DNA of 64,000 nucleotides from contig NZ_CP171729.1 in the NCBI RefSeq assembly GCF_043769475.1, positions 4,898,001 through 4,962,000 of the forward strand, read 5' to 3'. Origin of the DNA: Allomesorhizobium sp043769475. GTDB taxonomy: Bacteria > Pseudomonadota > Alphaproteobacteria > Rhizobiales > Rhizobiaceae. How positions within the stretch are numbered: position 1 is the first letter of the stretch; each line of letters starts with the position of its first letter. The notes under the pieces are model-generated. The model searched no databases, had not been told where the DNA came from, and worked only from the letters and a program-made list of their open reading frames with translations. The translations under genes and the position numbers were made by a program. Positions 40,534 to 50,442 of the stretch are shown here, piece by piece.

Positions 40534-40838
40534 GCAAGTTCTCCTTGAGTCAACAAGGACAGCTTCATGCCTGGGCGTGAGGGAGGCGCCATGAAATGCG
40601 CCGAGCTGGCGCCCAATTCCGACATTCGGCGCTAGCGATTGTCCTCGCGTGCGCGGCGTTGCCTCCAAGCTGCCTTCACTACCGCCTTTGCGGCATATTG
40701 AATGTTAGTAGAGTTTCTCCGCCGGGCCGCTGGCGCCAAAGCCCGTCATACCGACGAAAGTGCCAGCGGCGCCTTCTTGTCGAGCCCGGCCTTGGCGGTC
40801 ATCAGATCGTCGCTTCGCTTTTATGAGTCCGCGGCCTA
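40534..40838. other. Gap between the GFA gene and the insertion sequence
   Basis: About 305 bases. I see no supported gene, RNA or clear palindrome. The short open frame at 40596-40826 has no ribosome site and no family resemblance. The right end (TA at 40837-40838) is the target site of the IS element. Confidence 0.4.
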
Positions 40839-41684
40839 GGTTGAGAACTCATACAATCGACTGATTTCCATTGGTATTCTTCGCCTTCAATGAGTCGCTG
40901 GAGGCAGGACTGATGTCGAAGAGCTTATTTTGGTTGTCGGATGAGGCGTGGAGGGCGATGGAACCGCATCTTCCTCGCGGCAAAGCGGGGAAACCTCGGG
41001 TTGATGACCGCAGGGTGATTTCGGGCATCCTGCATGTTCTCAAGACCGGCTGCCGCTGGCGCGACGTGCCTACGGCTTATGGTCCGCCAACCACAATCTA
41101 CAATCGCTACAACAGGTGGTCGCAGCGCCGTATCTGGCAGCGTATCTTCGAGAAGATGGCGGCTGCCGGGCCCGTTCCGGATGAGCTGTCCATCGATAGC
41201 AGCCACGTCAAGGCGCATCGCTCTGCGGCAGGCTCAAAAAGGGGGAATTCTCGGAAGCGATTGGCCGCTCGCGTGGTGGAAGAACGAGCAAAATCCATGC
41301 TTTGGCCGATGATCGCGGCCGACCGGTCGCCTTCGCGCTGACGCCGGGCAACATCGCCGACATCACCATGGCCATTCCCTTGATCGGCATGGTGGCCAAG
41401 CCCAAAAGGCTACTGGCCGACAAAGCCTATGATGCCGACAGTCTGCGCAATTGGCTGAAACGGGCCAGGATCAAGGCAATCATTCCATCAACCGCCGCAC
41501 GGCGCACGCCCTATCCGCTCGATCACAAGGCATATCGCCGACGAAACCTTATCGAGCGCATGTTCTGTAAGCTGAAAAACTGGCGCCGCATCGCAACACG
41601 ATACGATCGCCATGCACAGAACTACCTCTCAGCCCTCGCTCTCGCTGCAATCATTTCAGCCTGGATCTGAATGAGTCCTCAACC
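40839..41684 (+). mobile_element. IS5-family insertion sequence (IS427-like), complete
   Basis: 846 bp. Terminal inverted repeats GGTTGAGAACTCATACA at 40839-40855 and the complement of 41668-41684 (GGTTGAGGACTCATTCA) match at 15 of 17. The dinucleotide TA stands directly outside both ends (40837-40838 and 41685-41686), the target duplication expected for this group. Inside is a two-frame transposase. Ends, duplication and reading frames all look intact, so insertion may be recent. It sits in the stop codon of the adjacent LacI-family gene. Confidence 0.9.
40913..41670 (+). CDS. IS5-family transposase (orfA/orfB, -1 frameshift)
   Basis: A DDE transposase in two overlapping frames. orfA (40913-41341) carries the N-terminal DUF4096-like DNA-binding region (LFWLSDEAWRAMEPHLPRGK) and the first Asp in LSIDSSHVKAHRSA. 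The rest (GRPVAFALTPGNIADI, LLADKAYDAD with the second Asp, NLIERMFCKLKNWRRIATRY with the Glu) is in the -1 frame, ending at 41670. The run A5G5 at 41236-41245 allows a slip back by one base and joins the frames at the right place, giving a protein of about 252 residues. Two-frame expression is usual in the IS427 group, so this is probably not a broken gene. Confidence 0.85.
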
Positions 41685-42742
41685 TAGCTTGGCTGGTTAG
41701 CCGCCCCGGCGCTGGATTCGACCGCCGCAGGCGCGCTCAGGCTTTGCAGCGACCGCGGATCCTCCCCGTTGATCCAGCCCAGCACGGAACGCGCGAGTAC
41801 GCGGCCTGCAAGCCGGAAATCCTCGTGGACGACATAGAGTTCCGGCCGGAACAGATGCAGGATTTTCGACGACTGCTTGGACACCACGTCGACGTCGCGC
41901 CCCAGCGTCAGCCCCGCGTCTTCGATGCCGGCGACAAGCGCCAGCGTTGCCGCGGCCGCGCTGCTGACGAAGCCGTCCGGCCGGTTTTCGCGGCGCATAA
42001 GCTGCGCGGTGCGGCTGCGGATCTGATCGAGCGAATGATCGATTGAAACCGTGTTGAACGGGATTTCGCTGGCCCCTGTCTCCGACAGCGCATCGGAAAA
42101 CCCGTCCAGAGTATGTTGATGGTAGGTCAGGCCCTGTGGCGGGGTAAGAAGGGCGAGCCTGCGCCGGCCGAGGCTCGCCAGCCGGCGGACTGCGTCGGCC
42201 GCGAAGGCATAGTTGTCGAAATCGTGGAACGGGTGCGCGAGGCCGGTTGCGGTGCGGCCGTGCGTCGCGAACGGGATATTGTGCTCGATCATGTAGCGCA
42301 CACGCGGGTCGTCCGGCTCCGTGCGCGAGATGATGATGCCGTCGGCGGAACCAGTCTCGACGACATAGCGGACCGGATCCATCGGATCCTGGACATGCGA
42401 ATAGGGCGTCACGATCAGGTGGTACGGCGTGGCGGCCAGCGCTTCGGAGACACCGTAGATGATGTCCGATACGAAGCTCATGATCTGCTCGTCGGTGTCG
42501 AGCACCAGGCTGATGACGTTCGTCTTGCCGGTCCTGAGGCGCACGCCAGCCCGGTTCGGGCGGTAGCCGACCTGGCGCGCGACGAGTTGCACGCGCCGCC
42601 GGGTCTCCTCGCCGATCTCGGGTGCGTCCTTGAGCGCACGCGAAACGGTGGTGACGCCCAGCCCAGTCATGAAGGCGATCGTCTTCAGGGTCGGCCGGCC
42701 GGCCTCTTCAGCCCGCGATGTCTCTTCGTTCGGCTTGTCCAT
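41684..42742 (-). CDS. LacI-family repressor of the second sugar operon
   Basis: 352 residues. The helix-turn-helix (TLKTIAFMTGLGVTTVSRAL) begins near residue 18 and the sugar-binding domain follows. The ATG at 42742 is clear. It is divergent from a sugar importer operon, with the same 14-base operator before each. The TAG stop is made from the IS target TA plus the last IS base; without the IS the next base also gives TAG, so the protein is unchanged. The effector sugar is unknown. Confidence 0.88.
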   Translation of the reverse strand: MDKPNEETSRAEEAGRPTLKTIAFMTGLGVTTVSRALKDAPEIGEETRRRVQLVARQVGYRPNRAGVRLRTGKTNVISLVLDTDEQIMSFVSDIIYGVSEALAATPYHLIVTPYSHVQDPMDPVRYVVETGSADGIIISRTEPDDPRVRYMIEHNIPFATHGRTATGLAHPFHDFDNYAFAADAVRRLASLGRRRLALLTPPQGLTYHQHTLDGFSDALSETGASEIPFNTVSIDHSLDQIRSRTAQLMRRENRPDGFVSSAAAATLALVAGIEDAGLTLGRDVDVVSKQSSKILHLFRPELYVVHEDFRLAGRVLARSVLGWINGEDPRSLQSLSAPAAVESSAGAANQPS

Positions 42743-42826
42743 TGCCTCGCCTGTTCAGCCGTCCGGAAAAACAATACGGCGCCACCCGCTCGCACATTGG
42801 ACCTGAAAAACCAAGCCTGCAAGCAT

Positions 42827-42840
42827 CTGAAACGTTACAG
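42827..42840. promoter_or_regulatory. LacI-type operator, regulator side
   Basis: CTGAAACGTTACAG, an imperfect palindrome with an AACGTT core, 85 bases before the regulator start. It is the exact reverse complement of the site at 43110-43123. Confidence 0.75.
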
Positions 42841-43109
42841 AATGTGAAGCGATTATTCCAGAGGATGGAGCGGCCTTTGCCGAAACGCCGACGACGTCGA
42901 AGCTGGACGGGTCGGATAGTGCAGCGCAAAAAGAAACGGAATCAGCAGCTTGGCCGGCGGAAATAGCCGACTAAGTTGCATTGCAGCACGGAAAATTGCG
43001 CGGCAAAGGAGCCCAGAAACCTCTCTCCGTTTAATTCGCGACTCGAAAAAAATGCGCACAGGTGCCGGTTTGGGATTGCGGAGTCCTGCCAATTCCAATA
43101 TCAAAAAAT

Positions 43110-43123
43110 CTGTAACGTTTCAG
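43110..43123. promoter_or_regulatory. LacI-type operator, importer side
   Basis: CTGTAACGTTTCAG, identical to the site at 42827-42840 on the other strand, ending 18 bases before the binding-protein ATG, where bound repressor would block the promoter or early elongation. The other bases of the 399-base gap show no gene. Confidence 0.75.
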
Positions 43124-43141
43124 ATTCTGGGAGGAAGCCAA

Positions 43142-44380
43142 ATGCGTTATCAGTTTATGACCGCCGCGTTCGCGGCGACAGTCGCACTTCAGTTTACCGC
43201 CCCGGCCGCGGCCGTGGACCTCGAGGTCACCCATTGGTGGACCTCCGGCGGTGAGGCGGCCGCCGTTGGCGAATTCGCCAAGGCGTTTGATGCCACCGGC
43301 AACAAATGGGTCGACGGCGCGATTGCCGGCGGCGGCAACACGGCTCGTCCGGTCATGATCAGCCGCATCACCGGCGGCGACCCGATGGCCGCCACCCAGT
43401 TCAACCATGGCCGCCAGGCGGAGGAACTCGTCGAGGCGGGCCTGATGCGCGACCTCACCGAGCTCGCCACCAAGGAGAAGTGGGCGGAGATCGTCCGGCC
43501 GAAAAGCCTGCTCGACGGCTGCACGCTCGACGGCAAGATCTACTGCGCGCCGATCAATATCCACTCCTGGCAGTGGCTGTGGCTGTCCAACAAGGCCTTC
43601 GAGGAAGCCGGCGTGCCGGTGCCGAAGAACTGGGATGAATTCGTCGCGGCCGCGCCGGCGCTCGAAAAAGCCGGCAAGATCCCGCTCGCCATTGGTGGCC
43701 AGCCCTGGCAGAACTCCGGCGCCTTCAACGTGCTGATACCGGCGATCGCCGGCAAGGATGTCTTCCTGAAGGTTTACCAGGACAAGGACGAAACAGTGGC
43801 CGCCGGCCCCGAGATCGCCAAGGTGTTCAAGGCCGCCGACGACGCGCGCAAGATGGCCGCGAAGTCGAATGTGCAGGACTGGAACCAGGCCACTAACCTC
43901 GTGATTACCGGCCAAGCCGGCGGTCAGATCATGGGCGACTGGGCGCAGGGCGAGTTCCAGGTCGCCGGCCAAGTGGCCGGCAAGGACTACACCTGCCTGC
44001 CGGGACTCGGCGTCAACGAGCTCATCTCGACGGACGGCGATGCTTTCTACTTCCCGAAACTCGACGATCCGGAACAGTCCAAGGCCCAGGAGGTGCTTGC
44101 CTCGACCATGCTCAACCCGAAAACGCAGGTTGCCTTCAACCTGAAGAAGGGCTCGGTGCCGGTGCGCGCCGACGTTGACCTCACGGCCGCCAACGACTGC
44201 ATGAAGAAGGGTCTCGACATCCTCGCCAAGGGCAACGTCATCCCCGCTGTCAACCAGTTGAACACCGAGGACACCAACAATCAGCTAAACGATCTGTTCG
44301 TCGAATTCTTCAAGACGCCATCGATGACGCCGGAAGACGCGCAGAAACGCTACGCCGATATCATCGCAGCCGCCGAATAA
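43142..44380 (+). CDS. Sugar ABC transporter substrate-binding protein (second importer)
   Basis: 412 residues, periplasmic. The ATG at 43142 has GGGAGGAAG upstream and opens a signal peptide (MRYQFMTAAFAATVALQFTA, cleavage near PAAAV). The mature start VDLEVTHWWTSGGEAAAVGE and the IHSWQWLWLSNKAFEEAGVP segment resemble glucose/mannose-type binding proteins of the family 1 class. A perfect hairpin follows the gene. The substrate is not certain; the downstream isomerase and oxidoreductases suggest a hexose, a glycoside or an oxidised sugar. Confidence 0.88.
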   Translation: MRYQFMTAAFAATVALQFTAPAAAVDLEVTHWWTSGGEAAAVGEFAKAFDATGNKWVDGAIAGGGNTARPVMISRITGGDPMAATQFNHGRQAEELVEAGLMRDLTELATKEKWAEIVRPKSLLDGCTLDGKIYCAPINIHSWQWLWLSNKAFEEAGVPVPKNWDEFVAAAPALEKAGKIPLAIGGQPWQNSGAFNVLIPAIAGKDVFLKVYQDKDETVAAGPEIAKVFKAADDARKMAAKSNVQDWNQATNLVITGQAGGQIMGDWAQGEFQVAGQVAGKDYTCLPGLGVNELISTDGDAFYFPKLDDPEQSKAQEVLASTMLNPKTQVAFNLKKGSVPVRADVDLTAANDCMKKGLDILAKGNVIPAVNQLNTEDTNNQLNDLFVEFFKTPSMTPEDAQKRYADIIAAAE

Positions 44381-44395
44381 AGGTCAGCCAGGGGC

Positions 44396-44418
44396 CCGAC
44401 CCCGCCTGGCGGGGTCGG
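44396..44418 (+). terminator. Hairpin after the binding-protein gene
   Basis: CCGACCCCGCC and GGCGGGGTCGG form a perfect 11-bp inverted repeat around one base. The following bases (CTCTTGCGCG) lack a good T-run, so it is likely a partial terminator or an RNA 3'-end stabiliser that keeps the binding protein in excess over the permeases, which begin 24 bases later. Confidence 0.6.
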
Positions 44419-44441
44419 CTCTTGCGCGTCAGGAAAGCCGC

Positions 44442-45341
44442 ATGACGACCAGACAAAACGGCCGCCCGAGCCAGCTTTTCAGGAATCTGAACGCCAAGAT
44501 CGCTTCGATTCCTATGGTCCTCACCGCGCTCGTCGTCTTTCTCGGCGGCACCGCATGGACCGTTCTCTACTCCTTCACCAGTTCGAAGCTGCTGCCGCGC
44601 CTGAATTTCGTCGGGCTCGATCAGTATGAGCGCCTGTGGGCGGCGCCGCGCTGGATGACAGCGATCGAAAACCTGGCGATTTACGGCTGTCTGTCGCTCA
44701 TTTTTTCGCTGGTGATAGGCTTTCTGCTGGCCGCGCTCCTCGATCAGAAGATCCGTTTCGAGGACACGTTCCGCACGATCTTCCTCTATCCCTTCGCGCT
44801 GTCCTTCATCGTCACCGGCCTTATCTGGCAGTGGCTGCTCAATCCTGATTTCGGCTTCCAGGCCGTGGTCCGCGGGCTTGGCTGGGAAAGCTTCGCGTTC
44901 AATCCGCTCTACAATGCCGATATCGTCATCTACGGCATCCTGATCGCCGGGTTGTGGCAGGGCACCGGCCTCGTCATGTGCCTGATGCTTGCCGGCCTGC
45001 GCGGTATCGACGAGGATATCTGGAAGGCCGCGCGGGTGGACGGCATCCCGATGTGGAAGACCTACCTGTACATCGTCATCCCGATGATGCGGCCGGTCTT
45101 CATCACCACGCTGGTGATCATCGCGTCAGGCATCGTCCGCGTCTACGACCTTGTCGTCGCACAGACCAGCGGCGGGCCGGGGATCGCATCCGAGGTGCCG
45201 GCAAAGTACGTCTATGATTACATGTTCGCAGCCCAGAACCTTGGCCAGGGTTTCGCCGCTTCGACCATGATGTTGCTGACCGTGGCGATCGTGATCGTGC
45301 CCTGGGCGTATTTCGAGTTCGGGAGGCGCCGGCATGTCTGA
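44442..45341 (+). CDS. Sugar ABC transporter permease (second importer)
   Basis: A CUT1-class permease of 299 residues with six predicted helices. The ATPase-contact loop is DEDIWKAARVDGIPMWKTYL. The ATG at 44442 is preceded by AGGAAAGCCGC. It overlaps the next permease gene by 8 bases, so the two are coupled. Confidence 0.9.
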   Translation: MTTRQNGRPSQLFRNLNAKIASIPMVLTALVVFLGGTAWTVLYSFTSSKLLPRLNFVGLDQYERLWAAPRWMTAIENLAIYGCLSLIFSLVIGFLLAALLDQKIRFEDTFRTIFLYPFALSFIVTGLIWQWLLNPDFGFQAVVRGLGWESFAFNPLYNADIVIYGILIAGLWQGTGLVMCLMLAGLRGIDEDIWKAARVDGIPMWKTYLYIVIPMMRPVFITTLVIIASGIVRVYDLVVAQTSGGPGIASEVPAKYVYDYMFAAQNLGQGFAASTMMLLTVAIVIVPWAYFEFGRRRHV

Positions 45342-46275
45342 TCACGCTGCCCTCAATGTTGCCGCGGCCGGGTTCGACGCCGTCGCCAAGGAAGTCTCCG
45401 GTCCACGCGGTGCGAAACCGCGCCGCATTCTTTCGCGCCGAAACATCTTTCTCTATGGCACGCTGATCCTGATCGCGGTCTATTACCTGCTGCCGCTCTA
45501 CGTGATGTTCGTGACGTCGCTCAAGGGCATGCCGGAAATCCGGCTCGGCAACATTTTTGCGCCGCCGGTCGAGATCACCTTCGAGCCCTGGGTCAAGGCC
45601 TGGGCCACCGCCTGCACGGGTTTGAATTGCGACGGCCTTTCGCGCGGCTTCTGGAACTCCGTGCGCATAACAGTGCCGTCGGTGATCCTCTCGATCGTCA
45701 TCGCTTCGGTGAACGGCTACGCGCTCGCCAACTGGCGCTTCAAGGGCGCAGACATCTTCTTCATCATCCTGATCGTCGGCGCCTTTATCCCCTATCAGGT
45801 GATGATCTATCCGATCGTCATCATCCTGCGCGAGATGGGGCTGTACGGCAGCCTGTGGGGTCTCGTCATCGTGCATTCGATCTTCGGCATGCCGATCCTG
45901 ACGCTGCTCTTCCGCAACTATTTCACCTCGGTGCCGGAAGAACTGTTCAAGGCGGCGCGCGTCGACGGCGCGGGCTTCTGGGCGATCTATTTCAAGATCA
46001 TGCTGCCGATGGCGCTGCCGATCTTCGTCGTCGCCATCATCCTGCAGGTGACCGGTATCTGGAACGATTTCCTTTTCGGGGTGATCTACACCAAGCCCGA
46101 ATTCTATCCGATGACCGTTCAGCTCAACAACATCGTCAACTCCGTGCAGGGGGTGAAGGAATACAATGTCAACATGGCCGCGACCATCCTGACGGGCCTC
46201 GTGCCGCTCATCGTCTACTTCGCGTCCGGCAGACTTTTCGTGCGCGGCATCGCCGCGGGCGCGGTGAAAGGCTAG
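45334..46275 (+). CDS. Sugar ABC transporter permease (second importer)
   Basis: The partner permease, 313 residues. The contact loop PEELFKAARVDGAGFWAIYF and the tail GIAAGAVKG fit the MalG side of the pair. A periplasmic insert of about 35 residues after the first helix includes two cysteines (TACTGLNCDG). The stop is 6 bases before the ATPase start. Confidence 0.9.
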   Translation: MSDHAALNVAAAGFDAVAKEVSGPRGAKPRRILSRRNIFLYGTLILIAVYYLLPLYVMFVTSLKGMPEIRLGNIFAPPVEITFEPWVKAWATACTGLNCDGLSRGFWNSVRITVPSVILSIVIASVNGYALANWRFKGADIFFIILIVGAFIPYQVMIYPIVIILREMGLYGSLWGLVIVHSIFGMPILTLLFRNYFTSVPEELFKAARVDGAGFWAIYFKIMLPMALPIFVVAIILQVTGIWNDFLFGVIYTKPEFYPMTVQLNNIVNSVQGVKEYNVNMAATILTGLVPLIVYFASGRLFVRGIAAGAVKG

Positions 46276-46281
46276 CAGTAT

Positions 46282-47366
<1,085 letters not shown>

Positions 47367-47405
47367 CATTCACCCCAAAACCAAAGCAGCACACGGAAAG
47401 CCAAA

Positions 47406-48152
47406 ATGGACTGGTCATTTCAACTCTACAGCGCGCGCAATTTCCAACCTTGGAGCGGGGTTCTCAAGACTCTGGCCGAACTCGGCTACAGGCACGTCGA
47501 AGGCTTCGGAGGCGTCTATGACGACCCGGCCGGGCTGCGCGCCGAACTCGACCAAAACGGGCTGACCATGCCCAGCGGCCACTTCTCCATCGACATGCTG
47601 GAGAATGATTTCGACGGCGCGGTGGCGCTCGCCCAGACACTGGGCATGGATATCATGGCGTGTCCCTATCTGATCGCCGATCAGCGGCCTTCGGACGCGG
47701 CCGGCTGGCAGGCGTTCGGCAGGCGCCTCGGGGCCGTCGGCAAGAAGGCAACCAAGGCGGGCTTCCAGTTCGCCTGGCACAATCATGATTTCGAATTCGC
47801 GCCGCTGGCCGACGGAAGCATTCCGCAGCAGCACATACTCGACGCCGCGCCTGATATCGGCTGGGAGATGGACGTGGCCTGGGTCATTCGCGGCGGCGCC
47901 GATCCATACGAATGGATCGACCGCTACGCGTCGCGGATCGTAGCCGTGCACGTCAAGGACATCGCGCCAAATGGAGAGGCCGCCGACGAAGACGGCTGGG
48001 CCGATGTCGGTCACGGCACAGCCGGCTGGCGCAACCTGATGGCGGCATTGCGAAGCAAGACCAAGGCTACGGTCTATGCCATGGAACACGACAATCCGAG
48101 CGACTTCCGGCGCTTTGCCAAGCGCTCGATCGACGCTGCAAAGACATTCTAG
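47406..48152 (+). CDS. Sugar phosphate isomerase/epimerase family protein
   Basis: A TIM-barrel enzyme of the AP endonuclease 2 / xylose-isomerase-like family, 248 residues. Metal-ligand residues fit FAWHNHDFEF, the ED pair in WEMDVAWV, VHVKDIAPNG and MEHDNPSD. The ATG at 47406 is 39 bases after the ATPase gene. Such enzymes act as epimerases, isomerases or dehydratases on sugars and keto-inositols. It probably works with the oxidoreductase that starts 12 bases downstream. Substrate not known. Confidence 0.82.
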   Translation: MDWSFQLYSARNFQPWSGVLKTLAELGYRHVEGFGGVYDDPAGLRAELDQNGLTMPSGHFSIDMLENDFDGAVALAQTLGMDIMACPYLIADQRPSDAAGWQAFGRRLGAVGKKATKAGFQFAWHNHDFEFAPLADGSIPQQHILDAAPDIGWEMDVAWVIRGGADPYEWIDRYASRIVAVHVKDIAPNGEAADEDGWADVGHGTAGWRNLMAALRSKTKATVYAMEHDNPSDFRRFAKRSIDAAKTF

Positions 48153-48164
48153 GAGCATTCGGAA

Positions 48165-49307
48165 ATGGCAAGAAAACTGGGGGTCGGGGTCATAGGCTGC
48201 GGAAACATTTCCAAGGCCTATTTTTCCCTCGCGCCATTGTTCAAGGGCGTCGAGATGCGTGCCTGCGCCGATATCAATCAGGAATCGGCCAAGGCACGCG
48301 CCAAGGAATTCGGCGTGCGCATGGAAACGGTGGACGGGCTCTTGAAATCGGACGATGTCGATATCGTCGTCAATCTCACTATTCCCGCGGCGCATTACGA
48401 CGTGTCGAAGCAGATTCTCGACGCAGGCAAGCACGTCTATTCCGAAAAGCCTTTCGTGCTTTCGGTCAAGGACGGACTGGATTTGAAGAAGCGCGCCGAG
48501 AAGAAGAACCTCCGCATCGGCTCGGCTCCGGACACCTTTTTCGGCGGATCGCACCAACTCGCGCGAAGCCTCGTCGATTCCGGAAAGCTCGGGAAGATCA
48601 CCAGCGGCACCTGTCACGTGATGAGCCACGGCATGGAGCACTGGCACCCCAATCCGGACTTCTTCTTTGTCGAAGGCGGTGGGCCTATCCTCGATCTCGG
48701 GCCGTATTACATCTCAAACCTGATCCAACTCATCGGCCCGGTGAAACGGGTCGCGGCACTGACCTCCATTCCCGCCACCGAGCGCACGATTACTTCGAAG
48801 CCGCGGGCCGGCGAGAAAATTCCAGTCACCACGCCGACGACAATTCACGCCCTGATGGAGTTTGCCTCCGGCGCTGCAATAACCTTCAACGCCAGCTGGG
48901 ACGTCTGGCTGCACGGCCACTCGCCGATGGAACTGTATGGGGAACTGGGCACCATGCACGTGCCTGATCCGAATTTCTTCGGCGGCGACGTGCGCTTCAG
49001 CAAAGGTGCGAAACCGGTCCAGAAATTGCCGAAGTGGGAGCATCCGTTCGGCGTACCGAACCAGATGCACTCGATGGGCATGATGGCGAACTACCGGACG
49101 GTCGGCTTGGCCGACATGGCCATCGCCGTCATGGAAGGCCGGCCGCATCGCTGCTCGCTGGACGCCGCCCTGCACGCCATCGATGTAATGACCGGCATCC
49201 TGAAATCGGGGGAAACAGGAAAATTCGTCGAGATGCAGACGAGTTGCGAACGCCCGGCTGCGGTCGGCATAAAGGAAGCGAAGGCGCTTCTCGCCAAGCC
49301 GAAATAG
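48165..49307 (+). CDS. Gfo/Idh/MocA family oxidoreductase
   Basis: 380 residues. The Rossmann motif VGVIGCGNISKAYFSLAP is at the N-terminus and SEKPFVLSVKDG follows near residue 95. A GGGPILDLGPYYISNLIQLI segment is the conserved catalytic-domain block, with His nearby (HWHPNPDFFF). It is downstream of the isomerase in the same operon and would oxidise or reduce a sugar at one carbon with NAD(P). The pairing of Gfo/Idh/MocA enzymes with TIM-barrel isomerases is common in keto-sugar and inositol pathways. Confidence 0.84.
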   Translation: MARKLGVGVIGCGNISKAYFSLAPLFKGVEMRACADINQESAKARAKEFGVRMETVDGLLKSDDVDIVVNLTIPAAHYDVSKQILDAGKHVYSEKPFVLSVKDGLDLKKRAEKKNLRIGSAPDTFFGGSHQLARSLVDSGKLGKITSGTCHVMSHGMEHWHPNPDFFFVEGGGPILDLGPYYISNLIQLIGPVKRVAALTSIPATERTITSKPRAGEKIPVTTPTTIHALMEFASGAAITFNASWDVWLHGHSPMELYGELGTMHVPDPNFFGGDVRFSKGAKPVQKLPKWEHPFGVPNQMHSMGMMANYRTVGLADMAIAVMEGRPHRCSLDAALHAIDVMTGILKSGETGKFVEMQTSCERPAAVGIKEAKALLAKPK

Positions 49308-49314
49308 CGCTATC

Positions 49315-49340
49315 GGAGGGGGCGCAAACGCGCTCCCTCC
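49315..49340 (+). terminator. Hairpin between oxidoreductase and aldo/keto reductase genes
   Basis: GGAGGGGGCGC and GCGCTCCCTCC pair around AAAC with one G-T wobble (11-bp stem). T content after it is low. It may weaken transcription into the aldo/keto reductase gene. Confidence 0.5.
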
Positions 49341-49364
49341 CCGCTATTTACCGAGGACACAACC

Positions 49365-50411
49365 ATGACATGGCATCCCGCCGAAAACCGCTATGAGACC
49401 ATGCGCTACAATCGCTGTGGCCGGTCGGGACTGAAGCTGCCGGCGATCTCGCTCGGCCTATGGCACAATTTCGGCGGCGACACGCCGCACCGGACGAAGC
49501 AGGCGATCTGCCGCAAGGCCTTCGACCTCGGCATCACCCATTTCGACCTCGCCAACAATTACGGCCCGCCTCCGGGCTCGGCCGAGACCGCCTTCGGTGA
49601 AATACTGCGCACTGATTTTGCCGGCTATCGAGACGAGATGATCATCTCCACCAAGGCCGGCTACGACATGTGGCCGGGTCCCTACGGGGAATGGGGCAGC
49701 CGCAAATATTTGCTCGCGAGTCTCGATCAGAGCCTGAAGCGAATGGGCCTCGACTATGTCGATATCTTTTATTCGCACCGTTTCGATCCCGAGACGCCGC
49801 TGGAAGAAACCATGATGGCGCTGGACCGGGCGGTCCGGTCCGGCAGGGCGCTCTATGCCGGCATCTCATCCTACAATTCGCAGCGCACGCGCGAAGCGGC
49901 CGCGATATTGCGCGATCTCGGCACCCCCCTGCTGATCCACCAGCCCAGCTATTCCATGCTCAATCGCTGGGTCGAGGATGACGGGCTGCTCGACACGCTG
50001 GACGGGCTCGGCGTCGGGTCGATCGTGTTCTCGCCGCTGGCGCAGGGCATGCTGACGTCCAAATATCTCGACGGCGTTCCGCAGGAAAGCCGCGCTGCGC
50101 AGGGCAAATCGCTCAGGCAGGCCTTCCTCAACGACCAGACGCTCGCCAATGTCCGCGCGCTCGACGCCATCGCCAGCCGGCGTGGCCAGACGCTGGCCCA
50201 GATGGCACTGGCCTGGGTGCTGCGCAGGGGCCGCGTCACCTCCGCGCTGATCGGCGCCAGCCGCCCCGAGCAGATCGACGATTGCGTCGGCGCGCTCAAG
50301 GCTCCGGATTTCAGCGATGCCGAACTCGTCGAGATCGATCAGCACGCGCGCGACGCCAACATAAATCTCTGGGCAAAATCAGCCGAGCGGGAAGGACCGC
50401 CCCGGAAATAG
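49365..50411 (+). CDS. Aldo/keto reductase (L-glyceraldehyde 3-phosphate reductase type)
   Basis: An NADPH-dependent reductase of 348 residues in the YghZ/Gpr branch. The catalytic Asp and Tyr are in THFDLANNYGPPPGSAE, the lysine in IISTKAGYDMWPGPYGEWGS and the His in IFYSHRFDPETPLEE. The C-terminal coenzyme block is SALIGASRPEQIDDCV. The ATG at 49365 is preceded by ACCGAGGACACAACC. It is the last gene of the second importer operon, possibly under its own control. It converges on the gene ending at 50443. Confidence 0.88.
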   Translation: MTWHPAENRYETMRYNRCGRSGLKLPAISLGLWHNFGGDTPHRTKQAICRKAFDLGITHFDLANNYGPPPGSAETAFGEILRTDFAGYRDEMIISTKAGYDMWPGPYGEWGSRKYLLASLDQSLKRMGLDYVDIFYSHRFDPETPLEETMMALDRAVRSGRALYAGISSYNSQRTREAAAILRDLGTPLLIHQPSYSMLNRWVEDDGLLDTLDGLGVGSIVFSPLAQGMLTSKYLDGVPQESRAAQGKSLRQAFLNDQTLANVRALDAIASRRGQTLAQMALAWVLRRGRVTSALIGASRPEQIDDCVGALKAPDFSDAELVEIDQHARDANINLWAKSAEREGPPRK

Positions 50412-50442
50412 CGCGGGCTGCCTTGCAGCCTGCCGCCGTGCG

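Noticed and set aside
40913..41670. Transposase as a decayed pseudogene
   Set aside because: Ends, target duplication and both frames are intact, and the -1 frame change sits on A5G5, so programmed frameshifting is more likely.
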